DNA of 64,000 bases from Labia minor (GCA_963082975.1 OY720350.1:53336734-53400733); one strand, 5' to 3'. Counted from the stretch's first letter, positions 1 to 10,994 are shown. Made by a program: numbers and translations. The notes: generated by a model not told the origin, from the letters alone.

Positions 1-135
1 TATATTTTTCCTCTTCTTATACAAAAACAAATAATATATGTTCATCTATTAAGAAATAAAACATTTATTATTTATACATAAATCTTATTTTAATTAGTTA
101 GTTAGTCATTAGTTTAAATTCTCAATACTTTAATT

Positions 136-704
136 ACTATCTCGCCAAAGATGGTATTGCGATCATGAAAATTTTCGATGTCGAGGTTTTGATGTTTTTC
201 CCTAAGTCATTTTCACTGAGGTTGAGAAAAATGTCCGTGTGTGTGTGTGTATGTGTGTGTATGTATGTCGACAAGATTACGCAAAAACGGTTTGAGCTAT
301 AATCATGAAATTTAGTATACGGGCATTATTCAAAATTCGTAGTTTTTGAGAAATGTAGCTTAACCGGGGAAGTGGATCATTATCTATCATGTTTTGATTT
401 TTTTTCCTCTAAAGTGATCGTAAAAATAAAGACATATGTTTGATAGTTTTTCACATGATTAATAATTGTATAAAACTGCTATATAGAGAATTTGAACTTG
501 ATTGAATTGCTGAAAGGGCCTGATTGCAAATCACGCTCCAGCACGTGACGTGGTGCCATCAACAAAGAGCCAAACACGCGCTGGTTTAATAAATATTATT
601 TATTAATTTTAATTTATAATTTAATTAATTAAATTTAATTTAAATATAATATATGTTATTTTGTCCAATTCAAATTGCGAGATAGTCGAGTGGAGACACT
701 CCAG
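136..704 (+). mobile_element. HINE-A copy 1 (Helentron-like non-autonomous element)
   Basis: About 570 bp, bounded by ACTATCTCGCCA at the 5' end and by GCGAGATAGT (677-686, the inverted 5' motif) near the 3' end. Immediately after comes a perfect hairpin GAGTG-GAGA-CACTC (88-92/97-101 of the 600s, i.e. 688-701) and the terminal CCAG. A GT/ATGT microsatellite lies inside at about 236-268. The same order recurs in at least five other copies on both strands. Sub-terminal inverted repeat plus 3' hairpin plus internal microsatellite is the known layout of Helentron-associated elements (HINE/DINE-1). No coding capacity is visible, so it would depend on an autonomous Helentron elsewhere. Confidence 0.75.
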
Positions 705-860
705 CTTATTTTTATATAATTCTTGAAAAGTAAATAGAAAATTAATTTTAACACATTTAATATTTTCTTTACAATAAAATATTTCAATAATCAAACACAC
801 ACTTCAAACTTATATTTATTTAATTAACTTTCTTATTAAAAATTATTTAAAAATATTTAG

Positions 861-1172
861 TCCCTATCCTCTCCCATCTCTCTCACGTCCCTCCACCCAC
901 CGTGTCCTTGGTCTTCCAAGAGGACGTTTCCCACTCGGTCTCTCTACCAATATATTTTTTGCCATTCTATCTTCTCCCATTCTAGCCACGTGTCCTGCCC
1001 ACCGAAGCCTTCTCGATTTTATAATTCTAACTATATCTGGAGATGCATTGAGATCATGCAATTCCTCGTTATGTAATCTTTGCCATTCCCCGGTGACCTC
1101 ATCTTTCTTTGGCCCATAAATGCTTCGCGCAGAATCCTATTCTTAAATACTCTAAATCTACTCTTGTCACCT
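861..1172 (-). pseudogene. LINE-1 family C-terminal fragment (non-LTR retrotransposon)
   Basis: On the minus strand the open frame reads RRLRWAGHVARMGEDRMAK and then a Gly/Pro/Arg-rich GKRPLGRPRTRW segment. This is the typical end of ORF2 in insect endonuclease-type LINEs. Upstream on the same strand the sequence encodes the preceding part (FGPKKDEVTGEWQRLHNEEL-like), with frame damage. The reverse transcriptase core is absent. The same segment recurs at 5150-5753, 34276-34706, 40060-40760, 62885-63285 and as weaker relics. It is a dead 5'-truncated copy. Confidence 0.8.
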
Positions 1173-1737
1173 ATATATTTTTATATATAATCTATATATA
1201 GTATATACTATATTAAATCTATATATGATATATTACATACACATATATATTATTATAATAAAATTATAAAACTAATTAATATTTTTATTCAAAAGTAAGA
1301 TTTTATAAATTAAATAAACGAATTTAATTAATGCTTTCTGATGCGCTAAATAGATTTCAATGAAAAAGTATATAGAATAATTTATTAGTTCAGTTATCTA
1401 GAATTAGTGGGAAAAAGCATAGAATATTTCTTTTTTAATAGTGGGGAGAAACAAGATAAAAAAAATTGTGAGTAAACTAAAAGAGAGAGAGAGTTAGTAA
1501 AAAATATAAAGAAAAAGAGAAGAAAATGGTGAATTAGATGAGGATTTCTAAAAGGAAAAAATAACAAGTAACAAGACGTGGTTGGTTTGCGGAGGGATAA
1601 AAATAAACTAAAAGAAAAATACTGATTGAGATCAATAAGAGGAAAAGAAAAAAAAAATTTGGAAGTTTATTAAACATTTCCATTAATAGACATCCTTGAA
1701 TAGTTTATTAATTTTGTGCTAGTTGATAATATTTTTT
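1173..1737. other. AT- then purine-rich spacer
   Basis: AT-rich sequence with TATA-type runs near 1180-1260. From about 1430 to 1660 the plus strand becomes purine-rich (GAGA and AAAAG tracts). I see no gene or terminal repeats. Confidence 0.6.
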
Positions 1738-2375
1738 ACCGACCGACGATAGTAAGGGAGGTATTGTTTTCACACCAAATTTCACATGTGGAGATTTTTA
1801 CATATCTCCACGAATCATGCATTTTCTTAACAGAAAAATGTATTTTTAGCATGATGTCTGTCCGTCCGTCCGTCTGTCCGTCCGTCCATCCGTCCGTCCG
1901 TATAGATGTGTACAGCCTGAACGGCTCAACCGATTTTGATGAAATTTGGTATATTTACTTAATGCATCAGTGGGATGAATTGATCAACTTTTGGTGCAAA
2001 TCCGGAAACCGGAAGTGGTAGTATTAGCGATCGACGATAGGAAGGAAAGGGTTATTTTCACACCAAAGGAGATTTTTTTATATATCACCACGAATCATGC
2101 ACTTTGTATTGGTTTTATCCTCGAGAAAAATCATATTTATTAGTTTTTTCTTGATTTAAAATTATATGACGTCATCCAGCCATTCATGACGTCACAGTCT
2201 GGTCTTACATATATATTATAAATAAAATAAAATTAAAAATATTTATGTTATATCCATATCTGTTTTTTATTACATTAATAGATATATTAAAATTATTTGA
2301 AATTGTTTCTGTAGCTGGAAATTAATTTATTTCAAATAGTCGGTCGGTTCGGACCTGGCCACAGGTCAACTTATT
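1738..2375 (+). mobile_element. HINE-B copy 1 (Helentron-like non-autonomous element)
   Basis: Starts ACCGACCGACGATAGTAAGG. Near the 3' end the inverse CGGTCGGT appears, followed by the perfect hairpin GACCTG-GCCA-CAGGTC and the end AACTTATT. A (GTCY)n microsatellite lies at about 1858-1905. The order 5' motif, microsatellite, inverted motif, hairpin is the same as in HINE-A although the sequences are unrelated. An internal ATGACGTCAT-like pair of palindromes lies around 2167-2192. The 101-codon open frame across the 5' half is a by-product of the element and not a gene. Confidence 0.78.
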
Positions 2376-2572
2376 TTCTTTTGGGTACAAGTTATTTATT
2401 TCTATATTAATTATTAGGAAAATAACCGTATTAAAAATTATTTTTATTTTTATCATTAAGATATTAAAAACGTAATGACTAACGTCTAATTCAAATAATG
2501 ACATTTCATTAGTTTATCAAATTAATAATTAATATTAAATAAATAATTAGATTTAAATAAATTCTTAAAATT

Positions 2573-2802
2573 TTTGAGTGACTGTAAAGAGACCAAATAG
2601 AGATTATAATAATTTAGTTAATTAATTAATATTAATCATGAATAAAATATAACAAACTGGACTAACTACAAAGTTACCTCCAACCACTGATTGATGCTGT
2701 TTTCTAATACTTGTCATGTGTCACAAACTAAAATATTTGGAGTGGCTGTAAATGGACTACCCCAGACGAGATTACAATAAATAAATAAATATTAATATAC
2801 AA
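2573..2802. repeat. Diverged direct repeat, two units
   Basis: The blocks at about 2573-2637 and 2736-2802 both run from TTTGAGTG/TTTGGAGTGG through a CTGTAAA-GA(C/T)-AGA(G)ATTA core to a TTAATTAATATTAAT-like tail. It looks like an old local duplication with no coding content. The rest of 2376-3478 is AT-rich without recognisable features. Confidence 0.35.
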
Positions 2803-3690
2803 TATATAAATAAATAAAATAAATTAATATAAGCTATATGTCAAATAGTTGGATAAATAAAATCCATTCTGGTATTCATTTTTGGTCTCATGTGGTATTT
2901 ACGAGATTAGGATCATAATATTCTTTAACTATATTATTAGAAATTTTATGTAATGTAATTTATTATTAATTGTTGACAATTTTTAAACAGGATTAAAACT
3001 TTTAAAATAATGATCATAACAATTAATAAGTGATTAATATTTTGATATTAATGAATTATTTTATTACTGATAATTGAGCAGGTAATAATTTTTAACGAAT
3101 CTTGAATTTTAAATTATTTTAATACAGGGTGATTCAAATACAGAATAAAATTAAATAAAAAAATATATATATATTTATTAAACAAATAAATTATATTCTT
3201 GATATATATTGTAGATTAATTATTTATTATAAAATGTTTTATTCTAAAGATTTCTGAGGTTTTGAAATAACAAATTGATTGATATTTTCTATGTACAAAT
3301 ACGCTTCCATAGTTTAAAATTTATATATTAATCTAAAATTTATTTTAAACCATATTAAATATAATTTATTTTAAAAAATCTATCAAAAATTCTAAATATA
3401 TACATATTATCTATCTGTCTTTCTAATTTTGAAAATTGCCAACCTATTATTTATAATATTATATTTTACATGACAATTTAACAATATTCTCTCCATTTGC
3501 ATGTAAATTAGGAAACTTAGATATTGATAAATAAAAATTCACCAATTTATCTCTATAATCCATTCATGCAAGCAATAATTTATGATTTTAAGAATATAGT
3601 TGAATATTTTATAGTGCCTTACGCGAACAATAGATGGCGTTCGCTTTAATATAAACATCTATTATGATGGTAACATATGTAAATAATGTT

Positions 3691-4387
3691 CAGTGGTACC
3701 TCGGCATACGAGTGCCCCAAAATACGAGTTTTTCGCGATACGAGCAGACGAGAAAGTGATTTTTTGCTTTTAGTTACGAGCGAAATTCGAGATACGAGTT
3801 CATTTCGAGTTTATTTCTTTACATTCTCTTTTTTGTTTTTGTGCAATAAATATTTGATGTTTATAAATACGTGTTTATTATTCAAAACCACGTAACAAAA
3901 ATAACTAGGGTGATATTTTGGAGGTTGGAATGGATTAATGGTAGTTCAATTGTTTTCAATTTATAAGCAAATAAAACAACAACATAGCAATGTGGAAAGC
4001 AACGGAAAACTACCACGTAATTTTTAATTTTTCCCAAGATATCATATGGCTGAAAACCCAAAAGCAATGACCGTAAGTCCGGGACACCCCTTAAGTGAAG
4101 ATACGGTGATACAGGGGAAGATCCAAGGAAGAAGAGGACCCGGGAGAAGAAGAATCTCTTGGCTAGGAAATTTGAGGGAGTGGTTTGATCTGTCTTCGGC
4201 GGTGTTGTTCCGAGCTGCGGTTTCAAGGGTGAAAATAGCCATACTGATCGGCAAACTTCTGAAGGAGAAGCCGTAGCAAGAAGAAGAAGAATTGTTTTGT
4301 ATGGCGAAATTTGCTTCGAGATACGAGTAATTCAAGATACGAGCAAGGTTGTGGAATGAATTAAACTCGTATGTCGAGGTACCACTG
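3691..4387 (+). mobile_element. pogo/Tigger-like TIR element, interrupted
   Basis: The ends are perfect-start inverted repeats: CAGTGGTACCTCG at 3691 and its complement CGAGGTACCACTG ending at 4387, extending to about 23 bp with one mismatch. Sub-terminal ATACGAG motifs recur inside both ends. The right flank is TA and the left flank is TT, so the expected TA duplication is only half kept. CAGTGGTACCTCG termini with repeated ACGAG motifs are typical of widespread pogo/Tigger-like elements. No transposase frame is present. A LINE fragment is inserted at 3957-4289. Confidence 0.7.
3957..4289 (+). pseudogene. LINE-2 family 3' end inserted in the TIR element
   Basis: The open frame 4046-4276 ends in GKIQGRRGPGRRRISWLGNLREW and then LFRAA. 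This matches the equivalent end of the LINE at 20205-20772 (GKIEGRRGLGRK..SWLRNIREW..LFRAAE). Both copies stop in an (AAG)n tail, here about 4276-4289. A 9-bp AATTGTTTT occurs just before (3948-3956) and just after (4290-4298), consistent with target-primed insertion of a 5'-truncated LINE. This family is distinct from LINE-1 in the window. It is a dead fragment. Confidence 0.75.
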
Positions 4388-4578
4388 TATATATATTTAA
4401 GATGAATATCGAAATAAATTCAATCTCATCGTGATTCTAAAAACAATACTCCCCTCCATCTGGCATGTAAATTAGGAAACTTAGATATTGTTAAACTATT
4501 GATAAATAAAAATTCACCAATTTATGTCTATAATACTTTAATGCGTAGTCCATTCATGCAAGCAATCATTTATGCTTT

Positions 4579-4870
4579 TCTATAATAATAAAAGCAAGTG
4601 TAATGTGTCTGTTTGTCTGTCTGTCTGACCGAGCTCTCCAGGCAAATCTATCGCACGCAGGGACATGGAATTTTTTACACGGAAGCACAAAGGGGCTGGC
4701 CACCAGACCTCGAAGCCCGATTTTCGATTTTTTAATTAGAAAAATTTTAAAAAAATTATAAAGAATAATAATTAAAAATAGTTTAGTTACCATAGAGGCG
4801 CTGGTGGCGATAATTTGGCGGTAATTTAAATTCTGAGCAATGTGCAGATAAAAATCTTTTTATATATCTA
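4579..4870. mobile_element. Helitron 5' end fragments in opposite orientations
   Basis: At 4579 a Helitron-like 5' start (TCTATAATAATAAAAGC) is followed by a (GTCT)n run at about 4607-4627. At 4826-4870 the reverse complement of the Helitron-E 5' end appears, with the GAGCAATGTGCAGA core and then a TATATATCTA terminus. The two pieces therefore point towards each other. Neither has its own 3' end here. I read this as debris of two insertions. Confidence 0.5.
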
Positions 4871-5149
4871 TTGATATTTACAATATCTCAATTGATCTTA
4901 TTGGCCTTTTAAACTTTGAAAATATTCACATTACGGCTATAATTTAATACTATTAATTTTTAAGATTATGTGAGTAAATTATTTTAATTAAGAAAATTTG
5001 ATCTCATAATTGGATTTTCACGTAAGATTTTAATATATAATATATTTTTTAATATTATTTTTATAGTAGTTTAGTGTTATGCTAATTTTATATTTTATTT
5101 TTATTTTGTTTACTCTGATTTTTTTTTAAATAAATTAATAACATTTAAA

Positions 5150-5753
5150 GTAGCATAAAAAAATTAATCGAGGCAGGAAAATTGATGGGGTTTGAAATTA
5201 ATAGTGATAAGACAAAATAATTAGTATCAGAGAGAATAATATTTGCAAAGAATTTAAATCGAGGTTGCAATCGGGAAATTATTATCAAAGGGGATCAAAA
5301 TTATTAAATTATTAATTGTATTATATGGGTGGGAGGCATGGTCTATAACCCTGGGAGATGAGAGTAGATTCAGAGTATTTGAGAATAGGATTCTTCCCAG
5401 CATTTATGGGCCAAAGAAAGATGAGGACACCGGGGAATGGCGGAGACTGCATAACAAGGAATTGCATGACCTCTATGCATCTCTAGATATAGTTAGGGTT
5501 ATAAAAGCGAGAAGGCTGGGATCGGCAGGGCACATGGCTAGAATGGGAGAGGAAAAATATATTGGTGGGGAGTTCGATTGGAAAACGTCCGTTTGGAAGA
5601 CCAATTGGAAACAGGGTGGACAATGTAGGAAGGAACGTGAGAGAGATGGGACAGGTTAGGAGTTAGATGGTTATAGCTCAGAATAGGGACACTCGGGGGG
5701 GGGGGAGCCGTCGTCTAGGTGTGAAGAGCGACGAAGGAGCTCTGAGCAGCTAG
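5150..5753 (+). mobile_element. Helitron-E 3' end carrying LINE-1 sequence
   Basis: Reads from a LINE-1 region (LMGFEINSDKTK-like codons, then LYGWEAWS, then HDLYASLDIVRVIKARRL) into the Helitron-E tail. The tail ends in an imperfect GAGC...GCTC hairpin and GCAGCTAG with a following T. Compared with 37731-40990, the stretch between the LINE end (GGGACACT) and the G-rich tail is deleted and a 10-G run sits there. Frames are broken. The 65-codon frame at 5462-5659 is part of the LINE remnant. Confidence 0.75.
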
Positions 5754-7026
5754 TATATATATAATATACAATAAAAATATTGTACAGATTTTTACACATA
5801 TAAATATAATATATTTTTGATTAAAATATAAAATGTGTCTACAAATTATTATAATTATAATTGTATTTAAAATAAATTATAATATTAAGACTAATTTTTT
5901 TATTTTAAATTCAATTTAGTTTTCTTACAAAAATCAAATATTAGCATGGACCGCCTAGAAGATCGGCAATTAGTAGTACATCGCATGCATCTTAATTTGT
6001 TCATCCACTTTTTCATTTATTATAAAATAAATTAAGTATTTAATCCGAATATGAAATTTAAGTAATGAAATATAATTTTCGATCTTAGAATAATATTAAA
6101 CTTCCAAAAATATTAATGTCAACTTGATAAATTATTAATATTTTCATTAAATAAAGTCTAAAAAAAAGAGTAGCCTATTCTTATTATGATACAATATAAA
6201 TAGTTTAAAGAACATTTATGAAAAACATTTTTTTTTATATTAGAAAAATGTCATAGATTTTTTTTTTAAGAAGATAAAATATAATCAATGCCATAAAATA
6301 CAAAAATTGGAATTATACAATACAAATAAGCTGACAAACTAATCTAAGAAGAAAAGTCGATGAGTTAAACTTCAATAAATACATATAAAATCAAATATAA
6401 ATATATAAAATATAGTTTATATATATCCATATATTTTCATTATATATATATGGAAAAATATATAATATAAATTTGGCTAAAATAAGTCTCAATAACAAAC
6501 AAGAAATTAAATAAAAAATAAATTACAATAATAATTTAAATGTACTTGATCTATAAAATTAATAAAATATCTATTTATTAATACGTCTATACGTTTTTCA
6601 ATTTTTCTTTCTTTTATTTTGTTCTTATATAAAAATTCTAACAACAAACAAATAAGTACCTAATTATAATTTTATTGGTGTGGAAAAGATATGGAAAATG
6701 CATGAAGGCTAGTTTGTTTTTGTCAAAAAATATTTGAATAGACGAGTGGGACGAAAGAATAAAAAATGAACAAAATCAAGAACAGAATGGTGAAAAGAAA
6801 TATAGATGTATATTTTATAATAACGTAGACTATATATATATATATGGTAGATTTGAAAAATAACAATTCTGAAAAAGACAAGAAAAAAAGCAAATAAAAA
6901 CATATATATATATATATATATATATATAACTATGTTTAACAAATATATCGTTCTTGTTATTTAAAGTTGACAAGGGTTATTTATTATTAAATGAATGAAT
7001 ATTATATATTTTTAGTAAGAAAAGGG

Positions 7027-7062
<36 letters not shown>

Positions 7063-7323
7063 TTATTTAAATTAGATAAAAAACTAATCCATTTTTTCAT
7101 AAAATTTGATCTCACTCACTATAACTTGTTTCAATATTTACAATACTTTTATTGGATGAAAATTAGAAAATAAAATTTTCTTAAAAAATTAATTTATAAT
7201 TTTTTTTTAAGCAATAAGAATTAAAAATATATGTTGACAAAAAACTATAAAATCGATTTTTTTAATCTCAAAACTAAGTATATACATAAGTATATACAAA
7301 TCCTAGATTCGTTTTCATTCGTA

Positions 7324-7359
<36 letters not shown>

Positions 7360-7553
7360 TAAAATTAAACTTACCTAATGAAAGAGGGTTAATTTTTCTT
7401 AATTTTGGAATAGCCTATAAAAAGATGTTTGCCATTTATTATAATATAAAATAAAATAAAATAATTTAAATTTATGTGTGGCTTTTTCTTTATCTATTTT
7501 AAGTTAAAATAAATTAAAAATATAATTTCAAAATTTAAAAACTTGCCCTTTTT
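5754..7553. other. AT-rich intergenic stretch with TA microsatellites
   Basis: About 1.8 kb without gene-like composition. It contains pure TA runs at about 6902-6928, 7030-7057 and 7329-7353. Short open frames here encode Ile/Tyr strings from TATA repeats and should not be treated as proteins. Confidence 0.7.
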
Positions 7554-8057
7554 ACCGACCGACGATAGTAATGGAGGTATTGTTTTCACACCAAATTTCA
7601 CATATCTCCACGAATCATGCATTTTCTTAACAGAAAAATGTATTTTTAGCATGATGTCTGTCCGTCAATCCGTCCGTCCGTATAGATGTGTACAGCCTGA
7701 ACGGCTCAACCGATTTTTATGAAATTTGGTGTATTTACTTAATGCATGAGTGGGATGAATTGATCAACTTTTGGTGCAAATACAGAAACCAGAAGTGGTA
7801 GTATTAGCGATCGACGATAGGAAGGGAAGGGTTATTTTCACACCAAATGTCACATGAGGAGATTTTTCACATATCTCCACAAATCATGCACTTTGTATTG
7901 GTTTTATCCTCGGGAAAAATCATCTTGATTAGGTTTTTCTTAATTTAAAATATTAAAATTTAAAATTATATCACCCAGCCCTTCATGACGTAACAGCCTC
8001 CTTATTATGATCCTGGGAAAGATCAGGAGCAACGTCGGGTACTTCAGCTATATATTA

Positions 8058-8922
8058 AAGGGTGTTTCTTTTAGAGGTATAGAACTTTAAATTGCAATAA
8101 AACAACGATGGATTATTCGATTGACATGAATTTTATTTATACGAAATATAATCTTGTGGCATTACATTTTATTTATGATTTCTGGCATATGACCGCCACG
8201 GCTGGCTCGGATGTAGTCCAATCTGGACGTCCAATTTTCGATAACTTTTTCCAACATTTGTGGCCGTATATCAGCAATAACACGGCAAATGTTGTCTTCC
8301 AAATGGTCAAGCGTTTGTGGCTTATGACTTTACATAGCCCCACAGAAAGTAGTCTAGCGGTGTTAAATCACAAGATATTGGAGGCCAATTCACAGGTCCA
8401 AAACGTGAAATTAGGCGGTCACTAAACCTGTCTTTCAATAAATCGATTGTGGCACGAGCTGTGTGATATGTTGCGCCGTCTTGTTGGAACCACAGCTCCT
8501 GGACATCATGGTTGTTCAATTCAGGAATGAAAAAGTTAGTAATCATGGCTCTATACCGATCACCATTGACTGTAACGTTCTCCCTCAATGCTACGCTCAA
8601 CAGTAGCAATAGCTTCTTCTGTACCCACCTCTGTGGATGCGAGTTATCAATAAGAGTAAACGTGGTGCGAAAACGTTCCATGGTTAATCGAATTAACTGC
8701 TCTGATGGACGATTTTGTCGACGATAAAATGGACGTAGTGCACGATACGTATTCCGCACAGAACCATTATTTTCGAAATAAAATTGCACTATTTGCAAGC
8801 GTTGTTCAGGTGTGAGTCTATTCATGATGAATTGCCAAACCAAACTGAGAAGCTGTTAAATCGTCGTCAACTTGAACAGTAATGCCAACTTAAAGTTCTA
8901 TACCTCGAAAAATAACACCCTT
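8058..8922 (-). mobile_element. Tc1/mariner-type element with terminal inverted repeats and TA duplication
   Basis: Ends are inverted: AAGGGTGTTTC at 8058 and GAAAAATAACACCCTT ending at 8922, both continuing into a shared TATAGAACTTTAA motif. Each side is flanked by TA (8056-8057 and 8923-8924), the duplication expected for this superfamily. It lies inside HINE-B copy 2 and is therefore younger. It encodes a broken transposase on the minus strand. Confidence 0.85.
8162..8825 (-). pseudogene. Tc1/mariner-like transposase, internally deleted and frameshifted
   Basis: Starts at ATG 8825 with MNRLTPEQRLQIVQFY, an N-terminal helix-turn-helix region, then RNTYRALRPFY. After NSHPQR the frame jumps to ENVTVNGDRYRAMI, then WFQQDGATYHTA and PVNWPPISCDLTPLDYFLWG. 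The last two blocks carry the second and third catalytic acidic positions of the DDE/D domain. Relatives are about 340 residues long, so the segment between the HTH region and ENVTVNGDRYR, including the first catalytic Asp, is missing. After GYVKS a frameshift leads to a stop. The C-terminus continues in another frame (DHLEDNICRVIADIRPQML) to a TAA at 8164-8162. It is not functional. Confidence 0.85.
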
Positions 8923-9082
8923 TATAAATAAAATAAAATTAAAAATATTTATGTTCTATCCATATCTGTTTTTTATTGCATTAATAGATACATTTAAATT
9001 ATTTGAAATTGTTTCTGTATCTGGAAATTACTTTATTTCATATCGTTGGTCGGTTCTGTGCCTGGCCACAGGTCAACTTATT

Positions 9083-9860
9083 TATTTTTTAAACTACCTT
9101 TATAAATCTATTAATAACAATTTAGATATCTTTCAATAACTTTTGAATATTAATGAACACGAATATTGAAAAACATAAAGTTTTTACTCAATTTAATTTT
9201 ATATATAAATATATATAGGTATATCGACTAATTGACTCCCTTTGACATAAAAAAAAGCAATTGATTCTATAATTATAAGTACGTACATAGTAGATATATA
9301 ATAGTAAAACAAATAATAAAATCAACAAAAAAGGTAAATATAATAATAAATGATCCTATATCAATAATACATAAATTGAATATAGAATAAGTTGTTGCTT
9401 TTTTGATTGGTTGTTATTTAATATTCAATTTATATTCATTTTAAAATCAGAGAGATCAAAGACCGGAAATTATTAAGTTTGAATGTTTTGTTTTCTTTAT
9501 GTTTTTAAAATACAAAATTATATATATATATCAAATTGTATTTAATTAAAAAATAAGAAAAAAAACAAAACATAATAAATAAGACTAAAAGATGAAGAAA
9601 AAGTTTTTTTAAAGATGAAAAGAAATCATTTATAAAATTAGTTATTATTATTATTAATTAAGATTCAAAATAAATTTTTATTTTAAAACAATCAATATTC
9701 CATGGATGAATTGTAAATGTGAAATTGTCTAGTATATTTTTACATTGTGGATAGAAATAAAGCATAGCATTAAATATTTTTTGAAATTTGATCGTTTCTC
9801 AATGTGTTTTTGTGAAAACCACAAACAATAAAAAAGCAAAATGTGCAGCATCGTACACGT
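9083..9860. other. AT-rich spacer
   Basis: No gene, terminal repeat or structured element recognised. Short TATA-type runs occur around 9200-9230 and 9520. Confidence 0.6.
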
Positions 9861-9867
9861 GGCGGAA

Positions 9868-9935
9868 GTGAAACTTCTTACAATCTAGAGAATAAGATAA
9901 ATTTTAGTTGAGAGTGTGAGTGAGAGAGAAATAGA
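9868..9935 (+). repeat. Short dispersed repeat, inverted mate at 11390-11455
   Basis: GCGGAAGTGAAACTTCTT followed about 45 bases later by AGTTGAGAGTG recurs as the reverse complement at 11455 down to about 11390 (GAAGTGAAACTTCTT, GGTTGAGAATGG). The two copies face each other across about 1.5 kb. It may be the ends of one decayed element or two copies of one repeat. I cannot tell which. Confidence 0.4.
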
Positions 9936-10107
9936 GAAAAATAAACCACACTGCCCTCTCCTACAAAGAATATTTCCAAGCACATACAATTAACAAGTCC
10001 ACCCTTGCAATTTTCAATTGAATGACTCTCGCCAAGTGTTTTACCTGCTAAATGCTAAGAACCTTAATTTTAAGAGGTTGATTGATACATTGCAAATTAT
10101 GTCGAAT

Positions 10108-10214
10108 CATAAACTTACTATTTCAATTGTAATGTTCACATGTGGAAGTGTGAACGTGACAAACATAACTTACTTATTCTTAATTGTAATGGACACATGT
10201 GGGAGCTTGACATT
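10108..10214 (+). repeat. Two-unit imperfect tandem repeat
   Basis: Two blocks of about 55 bp share AACTTACT, then AATTGTAATG, then CACATGTGG, then a GTGAC/TTGACAT end. The CACATGTG hexamer pair is palindromic. No known family recognised. The open frame across it is probably fortuitous. Confidence 0.45.
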
Positions 10215-10390
10215 ATAAGCCTTTCTGGGAAATTGCAAAATGTGTTTATTTTTTTATATAAATAATGATCATGCAAATTACACTAAAAATTAAAAAATTA
10301 TTATTGGCTATAAATTAATTAAAATTAATTAAATTAATAAAAATAATTTAAAGATACAACTCGTTGAGAAATGAACTTATAATTAACATT

Positions 10391-10556
10391 TCCTTTAAAA
10401 CTGTTTAAAACCCCAGAGTGGACGCTGACAATTTGGGTTTTTCCTGGTAAGACTGTCCCCACCCCCCTGGTTTTTCCCATTAACAAAGTGAAAGAAAATT
10501 CCCTTATGTTGCCTCCCCTTCCGACCCCCTAAGAGGGGTTATTTTAAAGGAACAAT
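10391..10556. mobile_element. Possible small MITE in AT-rich DNA
   Basis: A GC-richer island of about 165 bp begins near TTTCCTTTAAAA and ends TTTTAAAGGAA, so its edges are inverted over about 10 bases. The inside has runs of C and G (CCCCACCCCCCTGG). No clear target duplication. It resembles an insertion because of composition and inverted edges, but I cannot place it in a superfamily. Confidence 0.3.
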
Positions 10557-10994
10557 CGGAAAATAATTTTAAATGAATGAATAAATGAAAATTCAAATTT
10601 TATATATAGTTTTTTATATATGTTTATTTATTCACAAAAAATTAATTAAATTGTAATTTAAATTCTTATAGTTTTATTAAATAAATCATTTTTAGTTATA
10701 ATTTTATATAAGCATTTTTTAATTGAACCTATTCAATCTTGTCATTCCCTAATCAGCATACGCGGTTTCAATAACCCTTTTAATTATTCTAAATTCAATC
10801 TTTAATTAAATCTAATTTAACACACAACAATTCCGTCTCATTATTGTAATACAAAGTTAGAAATATTAAGTTAATATAATTAATATTATTTATTTATTAA
10901 TACCAATTAATAATATTAATTACTTATAAATAATTCATAATAATAATAAATTGTGATACCAACTTATAGGAATATTAAAATAATATAATTATTA

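Larger units (their letters stand above)
3479..4575. repeat. Direct repeat pair flanking the 3691-4387 transposon
   Basis: A block at 3479-3593 recurs in the same orientation at 4443-4575. Both contain GCATGTAAATTAGGAAACTT and end with CATTCATGCAAGCAAT. The right unit carries two short insertions (about 9 and 14 bases). The pair encloses the TIR transposon at 3691-4387, so either the duplication predates it or the interval was duplicated by unequal exchange. It is far too long for a target-site duplication. Confidence 0.75.
7554..9082 (+). mobile_element. HINE-B copy 2, interrupted by a mariner
   Basis: The 5' ACCGACCGACG end is at 7554. The 3' inverted motif (GGTCGGT), the CCTGGCCACAGG hairpin core and AACTTATT end at 9082. 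The 3' sub-terminal region differs slightly from other copies (TGTGCC in place of GGACC), making this and the 56067-56180 piece a subfamily. A Tc1/mariner element of 865 bp interrupts the AT-rich middle at 8058-8922. The sequence just before it (about 8000-8050) does not match other copies. Confidence 0.75.

Noticed and set aside
1858..1905. CRISPR-like regular repeats (GTCC arrays here and GTCT at 37852-37894)
   Set aside because: Plain tetranucleotide microsatellites inside Helitron/HINE elements, with no unique spacers.
1716..2021. 101-codon open frame
   Set aside because: It reads the 5' half of HINE-B including the GTCY repeat (strings of Pro-Ser-Val). It starts at GTG, and the equivalent frame is broken in other copies.
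3479..4575. LTR retrotransposon with the direct repeats as LTRs
   Set aside because: No primer-binding site, polypurine tract, gag/pol sequence or TG...CA ends were seen; kept only as an unexplained direct repeat.
6709..7173. Open frames rich in Ile and Tyr
   Set aside because: Produced by TA microsatellites; low-complexity, no start context.
8108..8425. 105-codon plus-strand open frame
   Set aside because: It is the antisense of the C-terminal half of the Tc1/mariner transposase, which reads sensibly on the minus strand.
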